Of a stretch of DNA of 64,000 bases, positions 1 through 9,436 are shown one piece after another. The position numbers and the translations under genes were made by a program. The first letter of the stretch is position 1; every line of letters begins with the position of its first letter. A model generated the notes under the pieces. That model was not told where the DNA came from, searched no databases, and saw only the letters and a program-made list of their open reading frames with translations. Source of the stretch: Thermothelomyces thermophilus ATCC 42464 (Eukaryota > Ascomycota > Sordariomycetes > Sordariales > Chaetomiaceae); contig NC_016474.1 of NCBI RefSeq assembly GCF_000226095.1, positions 310,001 to 374,000 of the forward strand, read 5' to 3'.

Positions 1-70
1 CCGAAACGGAGGCCCGGCCGGCAGGCTTAGATGGTTATAAAGTATACGGCACCCACACCAGAGCAAGCTG
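1..70. repeat. Repeat fragment related to 6149-6210
   Basis: The window opens with CCGAAACGGAG followed by a CCGG-rich stretch and a TTATAA. The same order (CCCGAAACGGAG, ACCGGCTCCCG, GGTTATAAGG) occurs at 6149-6210. The shared words suggest two diverged copies of one dispersed element whose left edge here lies outside the window. The family cannot be named from this. Confidence 0.35.
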
Positions 71-2126
71 GCACCTCGCTCCAACCTAGCCGGACGCTGG
101 TTATCTAACAAGATCTATGCCGGGGGTGGCACCGCCGTGGCGTGTAGGTGCACAGGCACAGCCCGACTGACGCGATCTCGAAATGCAGGAGCACCAACAG
201 TTCTCACAGTGTCTGGGTGGGAGAAAGCCTACTCAGGTAGGGCTATACACAGACTTGGGCGGGGCCTGCCATCAAACCATCATCGGGTCCCGGGGCCGTT
301 TGCTTTGCCGGACTGCGGGTTGAGTTCCTTGGAAGACTCTCGGCCAGAATACGGGTGGAGGTGTCATGAGATCCCGCATGCATCGGTCGACTCCGAATCT
401 GACTTGTGCGTAAGTATCGGCAATCAGCCAGAGTCTGCGCCATTGATTTTCCATCACCGGTTCAGTTCGGACTTATCCGCGAGCCATGCGATGCACTTGG
501 GACATGGGTACCTACCTCCAGGTATCTAAACTGAATCTGGTTGTCTACCTACCGATGTACTATTTAATACACATCCGTTGCTGACTGTATGGCCATACCT
601 ACCCAGAGACGTGGAGCGAGCTGCTGAGCCAAAACGGCGAACAGCTTATTAGAGTGATAATTTCAAGCGGCTCTGCCCATTGGTCTGTCTCGTCATCTCG
701 TCTCGTCTTTCTGTGCTACGTTGACTAATTCATGATAACACATCGCACAGAATCCAAAGATCATGGGGCTGAACACTTTGACCGATCTAATCGCAACGGG
801 ACTCGAGAGTAACACGGCAGTTAGGCATCACCGGGTATACCCGGTTCTTGGCCAGTTCAAATGTCTAAGGCATTTCAATAAGGCAGTGCGGGTCGTGTGG
901 CCTGGAATTGAGTAAGTCATCCGCGGCCGACGAGTACAGTCACGGCGGGAACGATAAACATTGTTGGCTGCAGGTGGTCCGCCGCGGTCATCGGTCACGG
1001 GCAAACCAAAAAAAAAAATAAAAAAAAAAAAAAAACATGACATGCAAGTTCGTCGGCATTGACCGCAGAAACAGCCTGATTGTCCAACAATCGAGCAGTG
1101 TTGTTGCAGTGTTCTTGTCGTTTCTTTCCTTCGTTTGTGTAGAACCCCTCCCACTTTGCTCGTCCCGGTAGTCGGGAACGATGTGCTGCAAGGGTCGAAA
1201 ACCGGCTGCGTGCCAATCAGGGGCCCACAAACCAGCCGGCGCTTAAACGCGTTTAATCTGATACGTACCCAGAGTACCTTACAGTTCGCCTGCTCGGCCG
1301 TCGCCCGGCCGGCCAATGGGATCGAGGGCGCAGTCGGTCTACATATGTATGTACATACATTGGACTAGGTCGGCAGCCGGCAGGCCGTCCTCCCCCAACA
1401 TTGCGGCTGCCATGAGTACGTACAGTACACTATTTCGGCCTAACATTCTCTGGCCCCAACGGCGCACCGCCCCCCTCTGCTCCCGCCGTAGCAGGGTGTG
1501 CGGCCCGGCGGTGGCGGAGAGGTTTGTGAAGGAGACCGTACCACACACTGCGTAGCTTAGTGCCGTTGTCTTTCCCTCCGATCTCCCTGGTGGTTTTGGC
1601 ACAAAAAGATGGATGGGATACCCCACCCTCCCTCTTTGTCCCCCCTCCAATTCGCCTTTCGACCCAACAGTCTGGTTTTCACCGGCCAGGGGGGCTCTGC
1701 TGCTGCATGCTGCATGCTGCATAAAGGACCATCAAACTTGACCACCCACGGCTCTATAGGAGTCACCTGCCCCAGGTCGATGCCGGTTACTGCTCTCTGG
1801 TAACATGGCCTAGGCGGTCATCTCCTTTATTCCTCGCCGTGTCGTGCAGGCCGAGGCACCCTTGGGTTCTCTTCCCGCCCTCCCCTTGAGCCAGAAGACA
1901 TCTGGCCAACGTCGAGACTTTCCTATAAAGGACATTCAGACCTCGACGGAGCATCCCATCTCCAAATCACAAAAGCACAAACAACGCACACAACATCAGA
2001 CGAGCGAGCAATCGCCCTCGGCAGACTAAAAAGCGAGCAGCCCCGACACCACACAGGCGCTCTTTAGCACTAACCACTCCCTCCACACGACCTCTCGCCG
2101 ACGCCTCGAGCGGGCCCGGTTCGACA
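71..2126. other. Gene-poor stretch and leader of the 2.1-kb gene
   Basis: I see no convincing coding region. There is an A-rich tract near 1007-1035 and a perfect 16-bp palindrome at 1345-1360. From about 1930 the plus strand becomes CA-rich with few T runs (TCCAAATCACAAAAGC and similar), as is usual for fungal 5' leaders, so the leader of the small gene at 2127 probably lies here. Its promoter would be the TATAAAGGAC near 1923 or the region upstream of it. Confidence 0.45.
1345..1360. repeat. Perfect palindrome of the GTATGT/ACATAC group
   Basis: ATGTATGTACATACAT equals its own reverse complement. Similar arms recur near 4460, 6661, 18960 and 58563, always in DNA without recognised genes. 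Confidence 0.6.
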
Positions 2127-2342
2127 ATGTGCCAGTGGGAGGAGATCATCTATGCCTGCGACAGCAGCCAGCACTACGGCCGAAAAGTCCAGAAGATGGC
2201 CTACTCCTGCGACATCTACAGACGCCACGTCTACGGACCCTGCCGGTACGATAAGCGGTACGACCGGCCCATGACTCTGGTCTACAGCGACGAGTACTGC
2301 GACGAGTGCCAGAGGATGTTCGAGTACATCAACTACCACTAG
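2127..2342 (+). CDS. Small cysteine-rich protein, 71 aa, unknown function
   Basis: This is an intronless small protein starting MCQWEEI and ending EYINYH. It has six cysteines (C2, C12, C30, C40 and a final CDEC pair) and many Tyr, Arg and Asp residues, and it has no signal peptide or membrane segment. The start at 2127 has a good context (GACAATG) and follows a CA-rich leader. Short proteins of this Cys/His/Tyr-rich style are common in filamentous ascomycetes and usually remain hypothetical. The paired Cys spacing could bind a metal, but that is a guess. A well-formed intron lies just after the stop, in the 3' UTR. The alternative is that this is one exon of a longer spliced gene; the leader-like upstream sequence argues against that. 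Confidence 0.6.
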   Translation: MCQWEEIIYACDSSQHYGRKVQKMAYSCDIYRRHVYGPCRYDKRYDRPMTLVYSDEYCDECQRMFEYINYH

Positions 2343-2390
2343 CAATCGCCAGCTCGTCTCATCCTAAGGACTTGTACATAGGACCCCAAG

Positions 2391-2444
2391 GTAAGTTGGT
2401 TCCTGCTCTGTTAGAATCGCTCTTTGCTAACTTAACTGGCACAG
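2391..2444 (+). other. Probable 54-bp intron in the 3' UTR of the small Cys-rich gene
   Basis: CAAG|GTAAGT donor, TTGCTAACTTAAC branch region and GGCACAG acceptor form an excellent fungal intron. It begins 48 nt after the stop codon at 2340-2342. If real, it is a 3'-UTR intron, or it shows that a downstream exon exists. Confidence 0.55.
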
Positions 2445-5400
2445 GATACATCTTTTTTTCTTCTCTGATTCATACTTCTCTTCCCGTTCTCTTATTTCTT
2501 CTTCCGTTCGGGTTTCGCATTTCAAGCCACAAACCACAGCGAGGAGCAGAGTTTTTGTCTCTCGGCATCTTAGAAGGATAAACTGGACTGGTGTTACATT
2601 CTTTTTGGGACGGCTCATCACATACAAGGGTTGGATTACACGGGGATATCAGACGGGATTTTGGTTTAGACAGCATGGGCGGCATCACTGCCTCGGAAAT
2701 GGGGGAATTGACACTTGATACCATGTATTCTCACTGGCATGTTTTCTTCACTAGATAGATAGACTCAATTCTTTTTATTCCACAAATGTAGATAGCCGCT
2801 AAGAGCACCTCAAGCTCTTGACCACCTGAATACAAACGTACAACTTGTCGTGGTCGTCCCGAAGTTCCAACGCCAACTCAGTGTGCTCTGTGCATGATCG
2901 CCACATAATTACAGTATGTTAATTACAGTATGTGTAGTGATGCAAAGGCAGTATCTATTTTGGGTGAGTCAACATGTCGTCTGATCTCTTTCCGTGATTT
3001 TGTTTCCCGCGTTCCCAAGCCACTTCGTTTCCGAACCAACAGGGTAGCACAAGTCGTCCGATCATGCGATGCCCCAGAAAACGGAAGAAATGGGGAAGGG
3101 GGGAAAAAGGGGGGGCCAGAAATCCTTCCCGGCCCAGCACGACGATGGCCACACTTGAACTCCAGCTCAGATGATGCAATTGTGTTGGGTCTAATCCTCC
3201 CGTCGGCTTCGCCGCTCATAGGGTTGCATGTTTGCATCTAACAAGCACCAACAAGGTTTCGACGCGGCGCCCCGGAATTGACAGGGTGCGGGTCGCGGCC
3301 CCGCCCGGGAGGAAAGTGGGGATCTCGAGGGCCGGTGCAGTTAGGTTCTCGGGTCCGAATCCGACTCTTATTGGCACTTCCTCCTTCCGTTCTTGTTTAT
3401 GTTTTCCCTTTGTTGCGATCGCTCTTTCTTTATTTGTCCGGTCAGTCCATTTTTTTCGGACCCGAAACGAAATTTCTTGCCCGCACCCTACTGCATGGAC
3501 TAGAAGCCGTCGAATACAGGAGCCGACAATAGACCCGGCCTTGCATAGAGGTATGCACCGTACTTCGCGACACACATTGTTAGTGGGCGGTAGGTTTGAA
3601 TGAAATTGCCAAATTTGGCAGTTGCCGTCAAACAGCGGATGCTCTAGAGTAGCGCCCCAGGTCACAGACAAGGGGCTGAAACGCGTGCAAAGCTCCCCGC
3701 GCCGCGCCCCAGCATCGTCGACCCGAATCACACACAGCAGAACCGTACTGCGTATGTATGTAAGGTATCGATCAGCCGCAGCGCTGATGCAAACAGCAGC
3801 GACCCACGAAAGCCCTGTCCTCGGGACCGCGCAACACGCGCGACTTGGTGTCTCCGAGGATCACTTGCAGGTGGTCGGGCCGGCAAGGATGGCCTCTTCC
3901 AATTTGGGAGCTTCGGGGCGGCCCTGTCCCAGTAACTATGCACTGTGAGTGCTGTCGGCGCCGCGTGCTTTGACTGGCCTGACGGCCCAATGGCGCTTGA
4001 GCGCGCAAACGCCCTTAAGCGCTGGCTGCCGAGCTGATCATCACCGAGCTGCAGACGAGAAGAGACCGGAGATACCGAGACACTATGTTGGTTCCTTTTT
4101 TTTTGCTTTTGCGGGAGAAGAGCTGCAATAATCCTTCTCGAACAATGCCGGAACCGGGAGGACAGCTCAGAGTTGCATGCGAGGCGGTTTGCCACGGGCA
4201 GCTCCGCAGCAAACAGCATATGCCAGAGGCAATCTGGGAGCTGCAAGCAAAAGTAGAACCGAACCGATGCGCAAGAAAGTAATGGTCATACAGAATACCT
4301 CAAATGGTTCGGAATCAATAGGATACACTTGACGCCCCAGCTTTCCGATAAGCGTACCGACCTTGATACGCATAGGGCTGGCGGCAGACAGCCTTTTGCC
4401 AGAAAAGGAAACTCCAGATCTGTGCAGTGTAGCCTGTTGTATGTATGCATGTGCGTATATATGTACATACATACCTACACACGCAGCAGGGCAGCTCTGA
4501 AAGGTACAAGCTTTGGAAGGCCAGAACAGGGCTGCGTGCTTTCCCCCGTAGGCAGAGAGAGCTTGTCTTGTTTCATCGTCACCCTTTGTGGAACTATTAT
4601 CCCCTCCCACTGCCGTCACACCATCTTCTTTCTCATCAGAATTAAATAGAGGGCTACCAAGATCCCGATTTAGCACACAGTAACCAACCAGGCTAGCGGG
4701 GGCATTGCCTGCCATTACCCCGCGAAATGGCCCCCACAGGCAAGTACCGAAGCTGAGGCGCGCCTCCCGGAAAACGACACGAAGGTCGGCGGCACGGTTG
4801 AAGAATATGTGGCACAGAAATATCAAGATAACAGAGAACCGATGAGAAAGGGGAAAAAAGAGAGAAAAAAAGTAGGGAAAACGAAACAGAAGAAACGTGA
4901 ATTGACGAGGGTTCATACAAGAGGATGAGGTCATTAATTAGTTAATAATAATTAACGAAAGATTTCCTTCTCGTCATGGTGCCAACGACCTCACACTTCC
5001 CAAGACTTAATAGCTACTACCTACATTCCCACCTCATCAGGCCGGATGCGGCTCGTGCTGCTGAGAGTTTGGTGCTACCTATAACCACGCTCCTAGCTGG
5101 GGAATCCCCAGCGGTGATTGAACTGTGCCGCTCGTCTCATCATATCCCGCCCTGCAATGGTCCGATCCGGCACAGTCCGGTACGAGCTCTGTCTCACTTG
5201 GTGTGAACAATTGGTGTGAACAAAAGCTCGGTCACACGACGTAGAACGGGTGATTCGGATCATTTGAAGCATTCCCTCCTCAGTGGAACTGCAAAGTCAG
5301 CCAGGAATCCGAAAAGAATATACTTAGAAATAAATGACTATGCTACCTTGCAGCCTCGTCAAGGAGTCGAAGGGAATGGGGGCGCTATTGTTGCATGCCG

Positions 5401-6314
5401 AGTATGGGGATCTGGCCAGGGAAAAGCCGGGGAATGGTTGGGTGAAGTTTGGAGATGGGTGAGAGACACGAAATCGAATGGTCACAACAGGGCATGTAGT
5501 CTAAGTACTGAGTAATTAAATCGAAGCTTCCATAACCTTATGCAGCTGAGTGAGCGCGTGAGTTGAGCTCGCGAGAAACAGAGCTTTCACGCCTCGGGCA
5601 AGCTTCGAACGACTTCCACCATCTACCTACACCGAGGTAATTAGCCAAGAGAGACGAGCAGGTGTTCTTGGGCAAATCAAGACAATGCCATATTGCAATG
5701 ACATGCACGGAACTGTCGAACCCAAGTTCTGCTGAGATGCACGTCGCCGACAATGAAGTCTCACTCCTCATTCAATAATGAATATGTACATGTCCCTGTC
5801 TTGCCGTCTTGCTGTATGTAGGTAACTACTCGGGACATACAGGACCACCTGGCTGAGCTTGCCTCGGATAGTGACTACCTTATCCAACAACGAGCGTACG
5901 TTCTCTGAATGCTCAGGTCTTCAAAATCCGCCGCCGCCTTGGGGGATTAATACCGATACTAATAGTTAAAAACATATAAACTCAACACGGAACGGGTTCT
6001 TCCGACAACGAGCAACGAGCTCTTTTGGCGAAAACATAGCACGCTTGGATGGGATCACATAATTACTCCTTAACTGGCATTAGTATCAACAACGAGCTAA
6101 TAAGGGGCTTGTAGTGCTTTCGGTTTATTATTATAGAAATGTGTCGGAACCCGAAACGGAGAACCGGCTCCCGTTAGGGAACCATGATCAGGATAGTAGG
6201 TTATAAGGGCGCCTAAGCCGGTCCACAAAATGCGATGGTGTTTTTTGATTGATCATAAGCAGAGCTTGGCTATATATCCTCCAATATTTCCCGTACTGAC
6301 AACAAGAGCTTAGA
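2445..6314. other. Gene-poor stretch before the tRNA gene
   Basis: I see no protein gene I would support. It contains GTATGT-type palindromic sequence near 4440-4470 and A/T-rich homopurine stretches around 4840-4960. The short word CAACGAGC recurs at about 5887, 6006, 6012 and 6090. A sequence beginning TGTCGGAACCCGAAACGGAG at about 6141 shares its first part with the left edge of the window. The open frames here look like chance frames in low-complexity DNA. Confidence 0.4.
6141..6300. repeat. Possible terminal-repeat remnant (TGTCGG...CTGACA)
   Basis: The stretch begins TGTCGGAACCCGAAACGGAG, ends CTGACA and carries a TATATATCC box near its end. It is like a short terminal repeat in outline, and its first 60 bases resemble the window start. 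No flanking target duplication is evident, so the element type is uncertain. Confidence 0.3.
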
Positions 6315-6400
6315 GGGCTTGTGGCGCAACGGTAGCGCGTTCGACTCCAGCTACCATTGAGGCTATCGAAAGGTTATCCGTTCAAATCGGGTCAGGCTCA
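6315..6400 (+). tRNA. tRNA-Trp (CCA), with a 14-nt intron
   Basis: The sequence folds as a full cloverleaf. The acceptor strand GGGCTTG pairs with CAGGCTC (two G-T wobbles), the D arm is GCGC-AACGGTA-GCGC, the anticodon stem is TTCGA/TCGAA and the T arm is ATCCG-TTCAAAT-CGGGT, with A as discriminator base. The anticodon CCA is at 6347-6349. A 14-nt intron (6351-6364) sits after position 37, the canonical nuclear tRNA intron site. Box A (TGGCGCAACGG) and box B (GTTCAAATC) are intact, and a T-rich pol III terminator follows at about 6410-6421. Confidence 0.93.
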
Positions 6401-6549
6401 AAGCTCCTCTCTTTCTTTTTTCCCCCCTTGCCTGTGATTTGACTTGCAGCCTATCTCATGTCGACGGTGTTTCTAGGCTCTTTCTTTTTTTATTCCAAGG
6501 CTGCGCCGGTTGTTCCTTCCCACATTCCTCTCTTTTTTTTATGGGTACC

Positions 6550-6590
6550 CAGCTACCATTAGTGCCAAAGGCTAGCTGTTCGAGTCGGGT
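6550..6590 (+). pseudogene. Relic of the 3' half of tRNA-Trp, including intron sequence
   Basis: CAGCTACCATT matches the anticodon end and intron of the intact tRNA-Trp exactly (compare 6348-6358). AAAGG and TGTTCGAGTCGGGT then follow, corresponding to the variable region and T arm. There is no 5' half and the acceptor stem is gone. Because intron bases are kept, the copy arose from DNA or an unspliced precursor rather than from mature tRNA. Confidence 0.6.
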
Positions 6591-7317
6591 GGAGATCAAT
6601 CAAGGTTAACTTTTTTGCCGGTTGCATCTTGCTCCTTTCCCATCGCCAAATTAATTGATTGTATGTACGGATTACATACGTACATACTGTAGGTCTCCAC
6701 CATTCCCCAAAATCCACCCAGCTGGTCGCTGCGGAAGCACAGCCAGAGCGCAATCAGATGAATAAAAATGACGGGAAGCAGGAGTCCAGAGCGGAGAGGG
6801 GCCATATCAGCCCGATAACGAAATCGTTACGATACCGAGGAACCGAGGAGATATTAATAATTAGACTGTATGTACGGAATAATTAATAATAGTTCATGGC
6901 ATGATTCATGACAGAATCTCCAGCCCGATGATCGACGAGCTAGACGGCTTCAAACTCACTGATGGGAGGAGAGAATCGACTATGAGAGAACCCGGGTGGA
7001 TTGGCGAAAGTCGACGCCGATCGCTAAGATTGCAAAGGTCGGTCTCTCTTGCTATTTAATCCAACCCCCCTTGAATGAAGCCTTCCGTCTGTTGCGTGGG
7101 AGAGGGAATGCTTGTTTTAATTTTTTTTATTGTTTCGCTTTCTTGGCCCTGAATAACAGTTGCAGTGTTTTGATCTTGCTTCTCTCGCCAGCCATCTCGA
7201 AATATTATAATTAACTAATATAACACAAGCATAAGAGAGGGAATCCCTTTCCTTTCCCGCCTGCCCCCCCCCCCCCCTCCCCTCCTTAACCCCTGAATAC
7301 CATCCCGTCGCCGATTC
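6591..7317. other. Intergenic, no gene seen
   Basis: A/T-rich stretches, a C-tract near 7265-7277 and a palindrome at 6661-6679 are visible. Nothing here supports a gene. Confidence 0.5.
6661..6679. repeat. Short palindrome with CGGAT centre
   Basis: GTATGTA-CGGAT-TACATAC is a perfect 7-bp inverted repeat around CGGAT, and it contains one copy of the GTACGGATTAC 11-mer. The palindrome at 43458-43476 has the same centre with different arms. Confidence 0.65.
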
Positions 7318-8172
7318 TCACACCTGGACCGTCACAGCATAGACGCCCTGGCCGGCACCGACGTAGGCCACGTTGGCGTCGGCGTCGGTCCGGCCAAAGG
7401 CGCACGAGGTCGAGCCGGTGACGGAGCCGACGGTCCTGGGGGTGCCGACGGCCGGGTCGACCTCGACGAGCGAGTTACCGGCGTTGGTGGCGACGTAGAT
7501 GAGGCCGTCGGGGCCGAAGCAGAGGTCGTCGCCCATCAGGTTGGTCCAGAGGGTCTCGTAGGGGCCGACGGCCTCGGCCGTGTGCGGGTCGACGGCGACG
7601 CGGTGGAAGCTGTTCTTGAAGATGTTGGTGTACCACACCACGCCGTCGCGGTACTTGATGCCGTCGATGCCGAAGGGGATCCCCCCCGACGGCGCCATGG
7701 TCGCGTCCTGCAGCGCCACCGCGTACTCGCCCGTGCCCACGTCGAGCCGGTACACAAGCCCCCGTCCGGCGTCGGCGACGAGGACGGTCGAGTTGGACAG
7801 GACGGCCAGGCCGTTGAGGTTGGACGCCTCCGCGATGGTCGCGATCGCGCTCGACGCCGGCGGGCTCGCCGTGAAGTCGACCGAGTAGACGGCCTTGCCG
7901 CCGATGACGGCGAACACGTCGGGCGCGTACTCGCCGATGCCCGACAGCCCCCTCGCGCCCGAGACCGTCAGCGCCGTCGCCGACGTCTTGGCCACCGGGT
8001 CGATCGAGTACAGGTTGGCCGAGTTCATGTTGGTCGCCAGGATCTCGCCCGTCGACCGCACCGCCACGTTCTCGACCGAGCTGAGCCGGACCACTTGGTT
8101 CACGTTCTGCCGGGCCACGAGGGCCACGCCGTTGGCCGAGGCGGCCAGGAGAGAGGCGAGGAGGAGAAGCAT
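7318..8172 (-). CDS. Secreted SMP-30/NHL-like beta-propeller protein, 284 aa
   Basis: This is a single-exon protein. It starts with a clear signal peptide (MLLLLASLLAASANGVAL, cleavage expected around residue 15-18) and should be secreted. The rest is built of repeating strands with short Gly/Asn/Asp turns, for example NLNGLAVLSNSTVLVADAG, GIDGIKYRDGVVWYTN and DDLCFGPDGLIYVATNAGN. This is the pattern of six-bladed propellers related to SMP-30/gluconolactonase and NHL repeats. The metal-binding residues of true gluconolactonases cannot be assigned with confidence, so an enzymatic role is inference only. It ends VYAVTVQV with no GPI signal. The length suits a single propeller domain. Upstream, a (TTG)10 tract lies about 120 bp from the start, and a TATA-like ATATAGG (reverse strand) lies near 8230. 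Confidence 0.85.
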   Translation of the reverse strand: MLLLLASLLAASANGVALVARQNVNQVVRLSSVENVAVRSTGEILATNMNSANLYSIDPVAKTSATALTVSGARGLSGIGEYAPDVFAVIGGKAVYSVDFTASPPASSAIATIAEASNLNGLAVLSNSTVLVADAGRGLVYRLDVGTGEYAVALQDATMAPSGGIPFGIDGIKYRDGVVWYTNIFKNSFHRVAVDPHTAEAVGPYETLWTNLMGDDLCFGPDGLIYVATNAGNSLVEVDPAVGTPRTVGSVTGSTSCAFGRTDADANVAYVGAGQGVYAVTVQV

Positions 8173-9436
8173 GGTTTTCGCTTTGCGAAGGACGGGGGGA
8201 AGGGATGTACGTCGGCGCCGGTGGCGAACCTATATTTGGTAGCTGATGTGTTGGGATGTGATGCCCCTGATGTACGAACGATGAAGGAGTTGTTGTTGTT
8301 GTTGTTGTTGTTGTTGTTGAGAGCAACGGGACCGACGGTGAGCAGACTTGGCCTTCCTTTTCTCCCGGAATCGTGGAATCACCAAACATGGAGAGCACGG
8401 GAAGGCCCTGGTTCCCCTTTTTCAAGGAACTTGCAAAGGGGCAGCCCCGCGCCGTACCCTAATTATTAGCCCTTCTCCCCTGCTTGAACCGTCGACACCA
8501 AGCAATCCCCCGACTCCTCCCATCGATTACACGCCAGTCTTGGCAGCTTGCTCTTGACGAGATTGGGGAGCTGCGCCTAAATACTGAGCTTGGTGCTAAA
8601 ACGCGATGGTTTAATGGGACCGGCCCCTGGCCAGCAATCTGGGTATTCACGAACGTCGCCGTCTCTTGCCAAATGGGGTAACACGGCTCCGCGGCTCGAT
8701 CCGAGCACGCTATATTCCGGCGCCAGTATTGTACCCCGACAGCGGGGATTGTCATCTCCCCTGACGTGCCAAGACGGTAGTCAAGAGCAACCTGATTGCG
8801 TGCCACGCCGGCAGTCGAATTAGAGTTTCGAAACATGATCCTGGTTGGCCTGTGCAATACCGATCCCCCAAAGATCGGATGAACGTGACGAATGGGCAGA
8901 ATGAGTCCTTTACAACGCTGTGTGATACAGAAGGGGGGATCAAGGTGTGGTCGAAGAACGGTCACAGAAGGCGGCGCGGAGGAGAGCACAACTATAATAT
9001 AGGCAACTATCAAGAGTTAGCAGGTACCTTGAGCGTCGAGACGACCGAACAGGCCTTATCTTCGCGAGGATCTAATCATCTACCGATTGGGCGGGGTGGA
9101 GGCAGGGCAAATGCACGACATCAGGCGTTTTGAGTTTATTTGTTTTATATATGCGTAATCGAGCACTAGGTACAAGAAAGGACGGGCAGCCATGGCATGC
9201 CTCGACAGAAATATCCTTAACGCCTGCCTCGGGCAACCAACCCAGACAACCAAGGCCACCCCCCAAGAAAAACAAAAAGAAAAAAAAGGAAATGTCTTCA
9301 AAGAAAAGAACGCTTTCCCCCATGCACCGGCGCTCCCCAAATGGTATTTGTACACATACACACATGCCGATATTGATGATCCAAAGAGGAAGAACCAAAA
9401 GAACGAACCGTGATGCTTCTCGGAACGTGGGAACTT
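8173..9436. other. Upstream region of the propeller gene and 3' flank of the ankyrin gene
   Basis: The part nearest 8173 is the promoter and leader of the minus-strand propeller gene. The rest, up to 9436, lies downstream of the minus-strand ankyrin gene and is A-rich near 9260-9300. I see no further coding region. Confidence 0.5.
8290..8319. repeat. (TTG)10 microsatellite
   Basis: Ten perfect TTG units read as CAA on the minus strand, in the presumed leader or promoter of the secreted propeller gene. Confidence 0.9.

Noticed and set aside
828-1316. Minus-strand frame with a poly-Phe run
   Set aside because: The poly-Phe run comes from the A tract at 1007-1035. Its composition is not protein-like.
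4167-4934. 255-codon minus-strand open frame
   Set aside because: Its composition (long Phe/Leu/Ser runs) follows a homopurine stretch. It has no ATG-initiated recognisable protein, splice sites or leader.
7475-8469. Long frames of Arg/Pro/Gly-rich composition overlapping the secreted propeller
   Set aside because: They are out-of-frame shadows caused by third-position GC. They have no signal peptide or domain.
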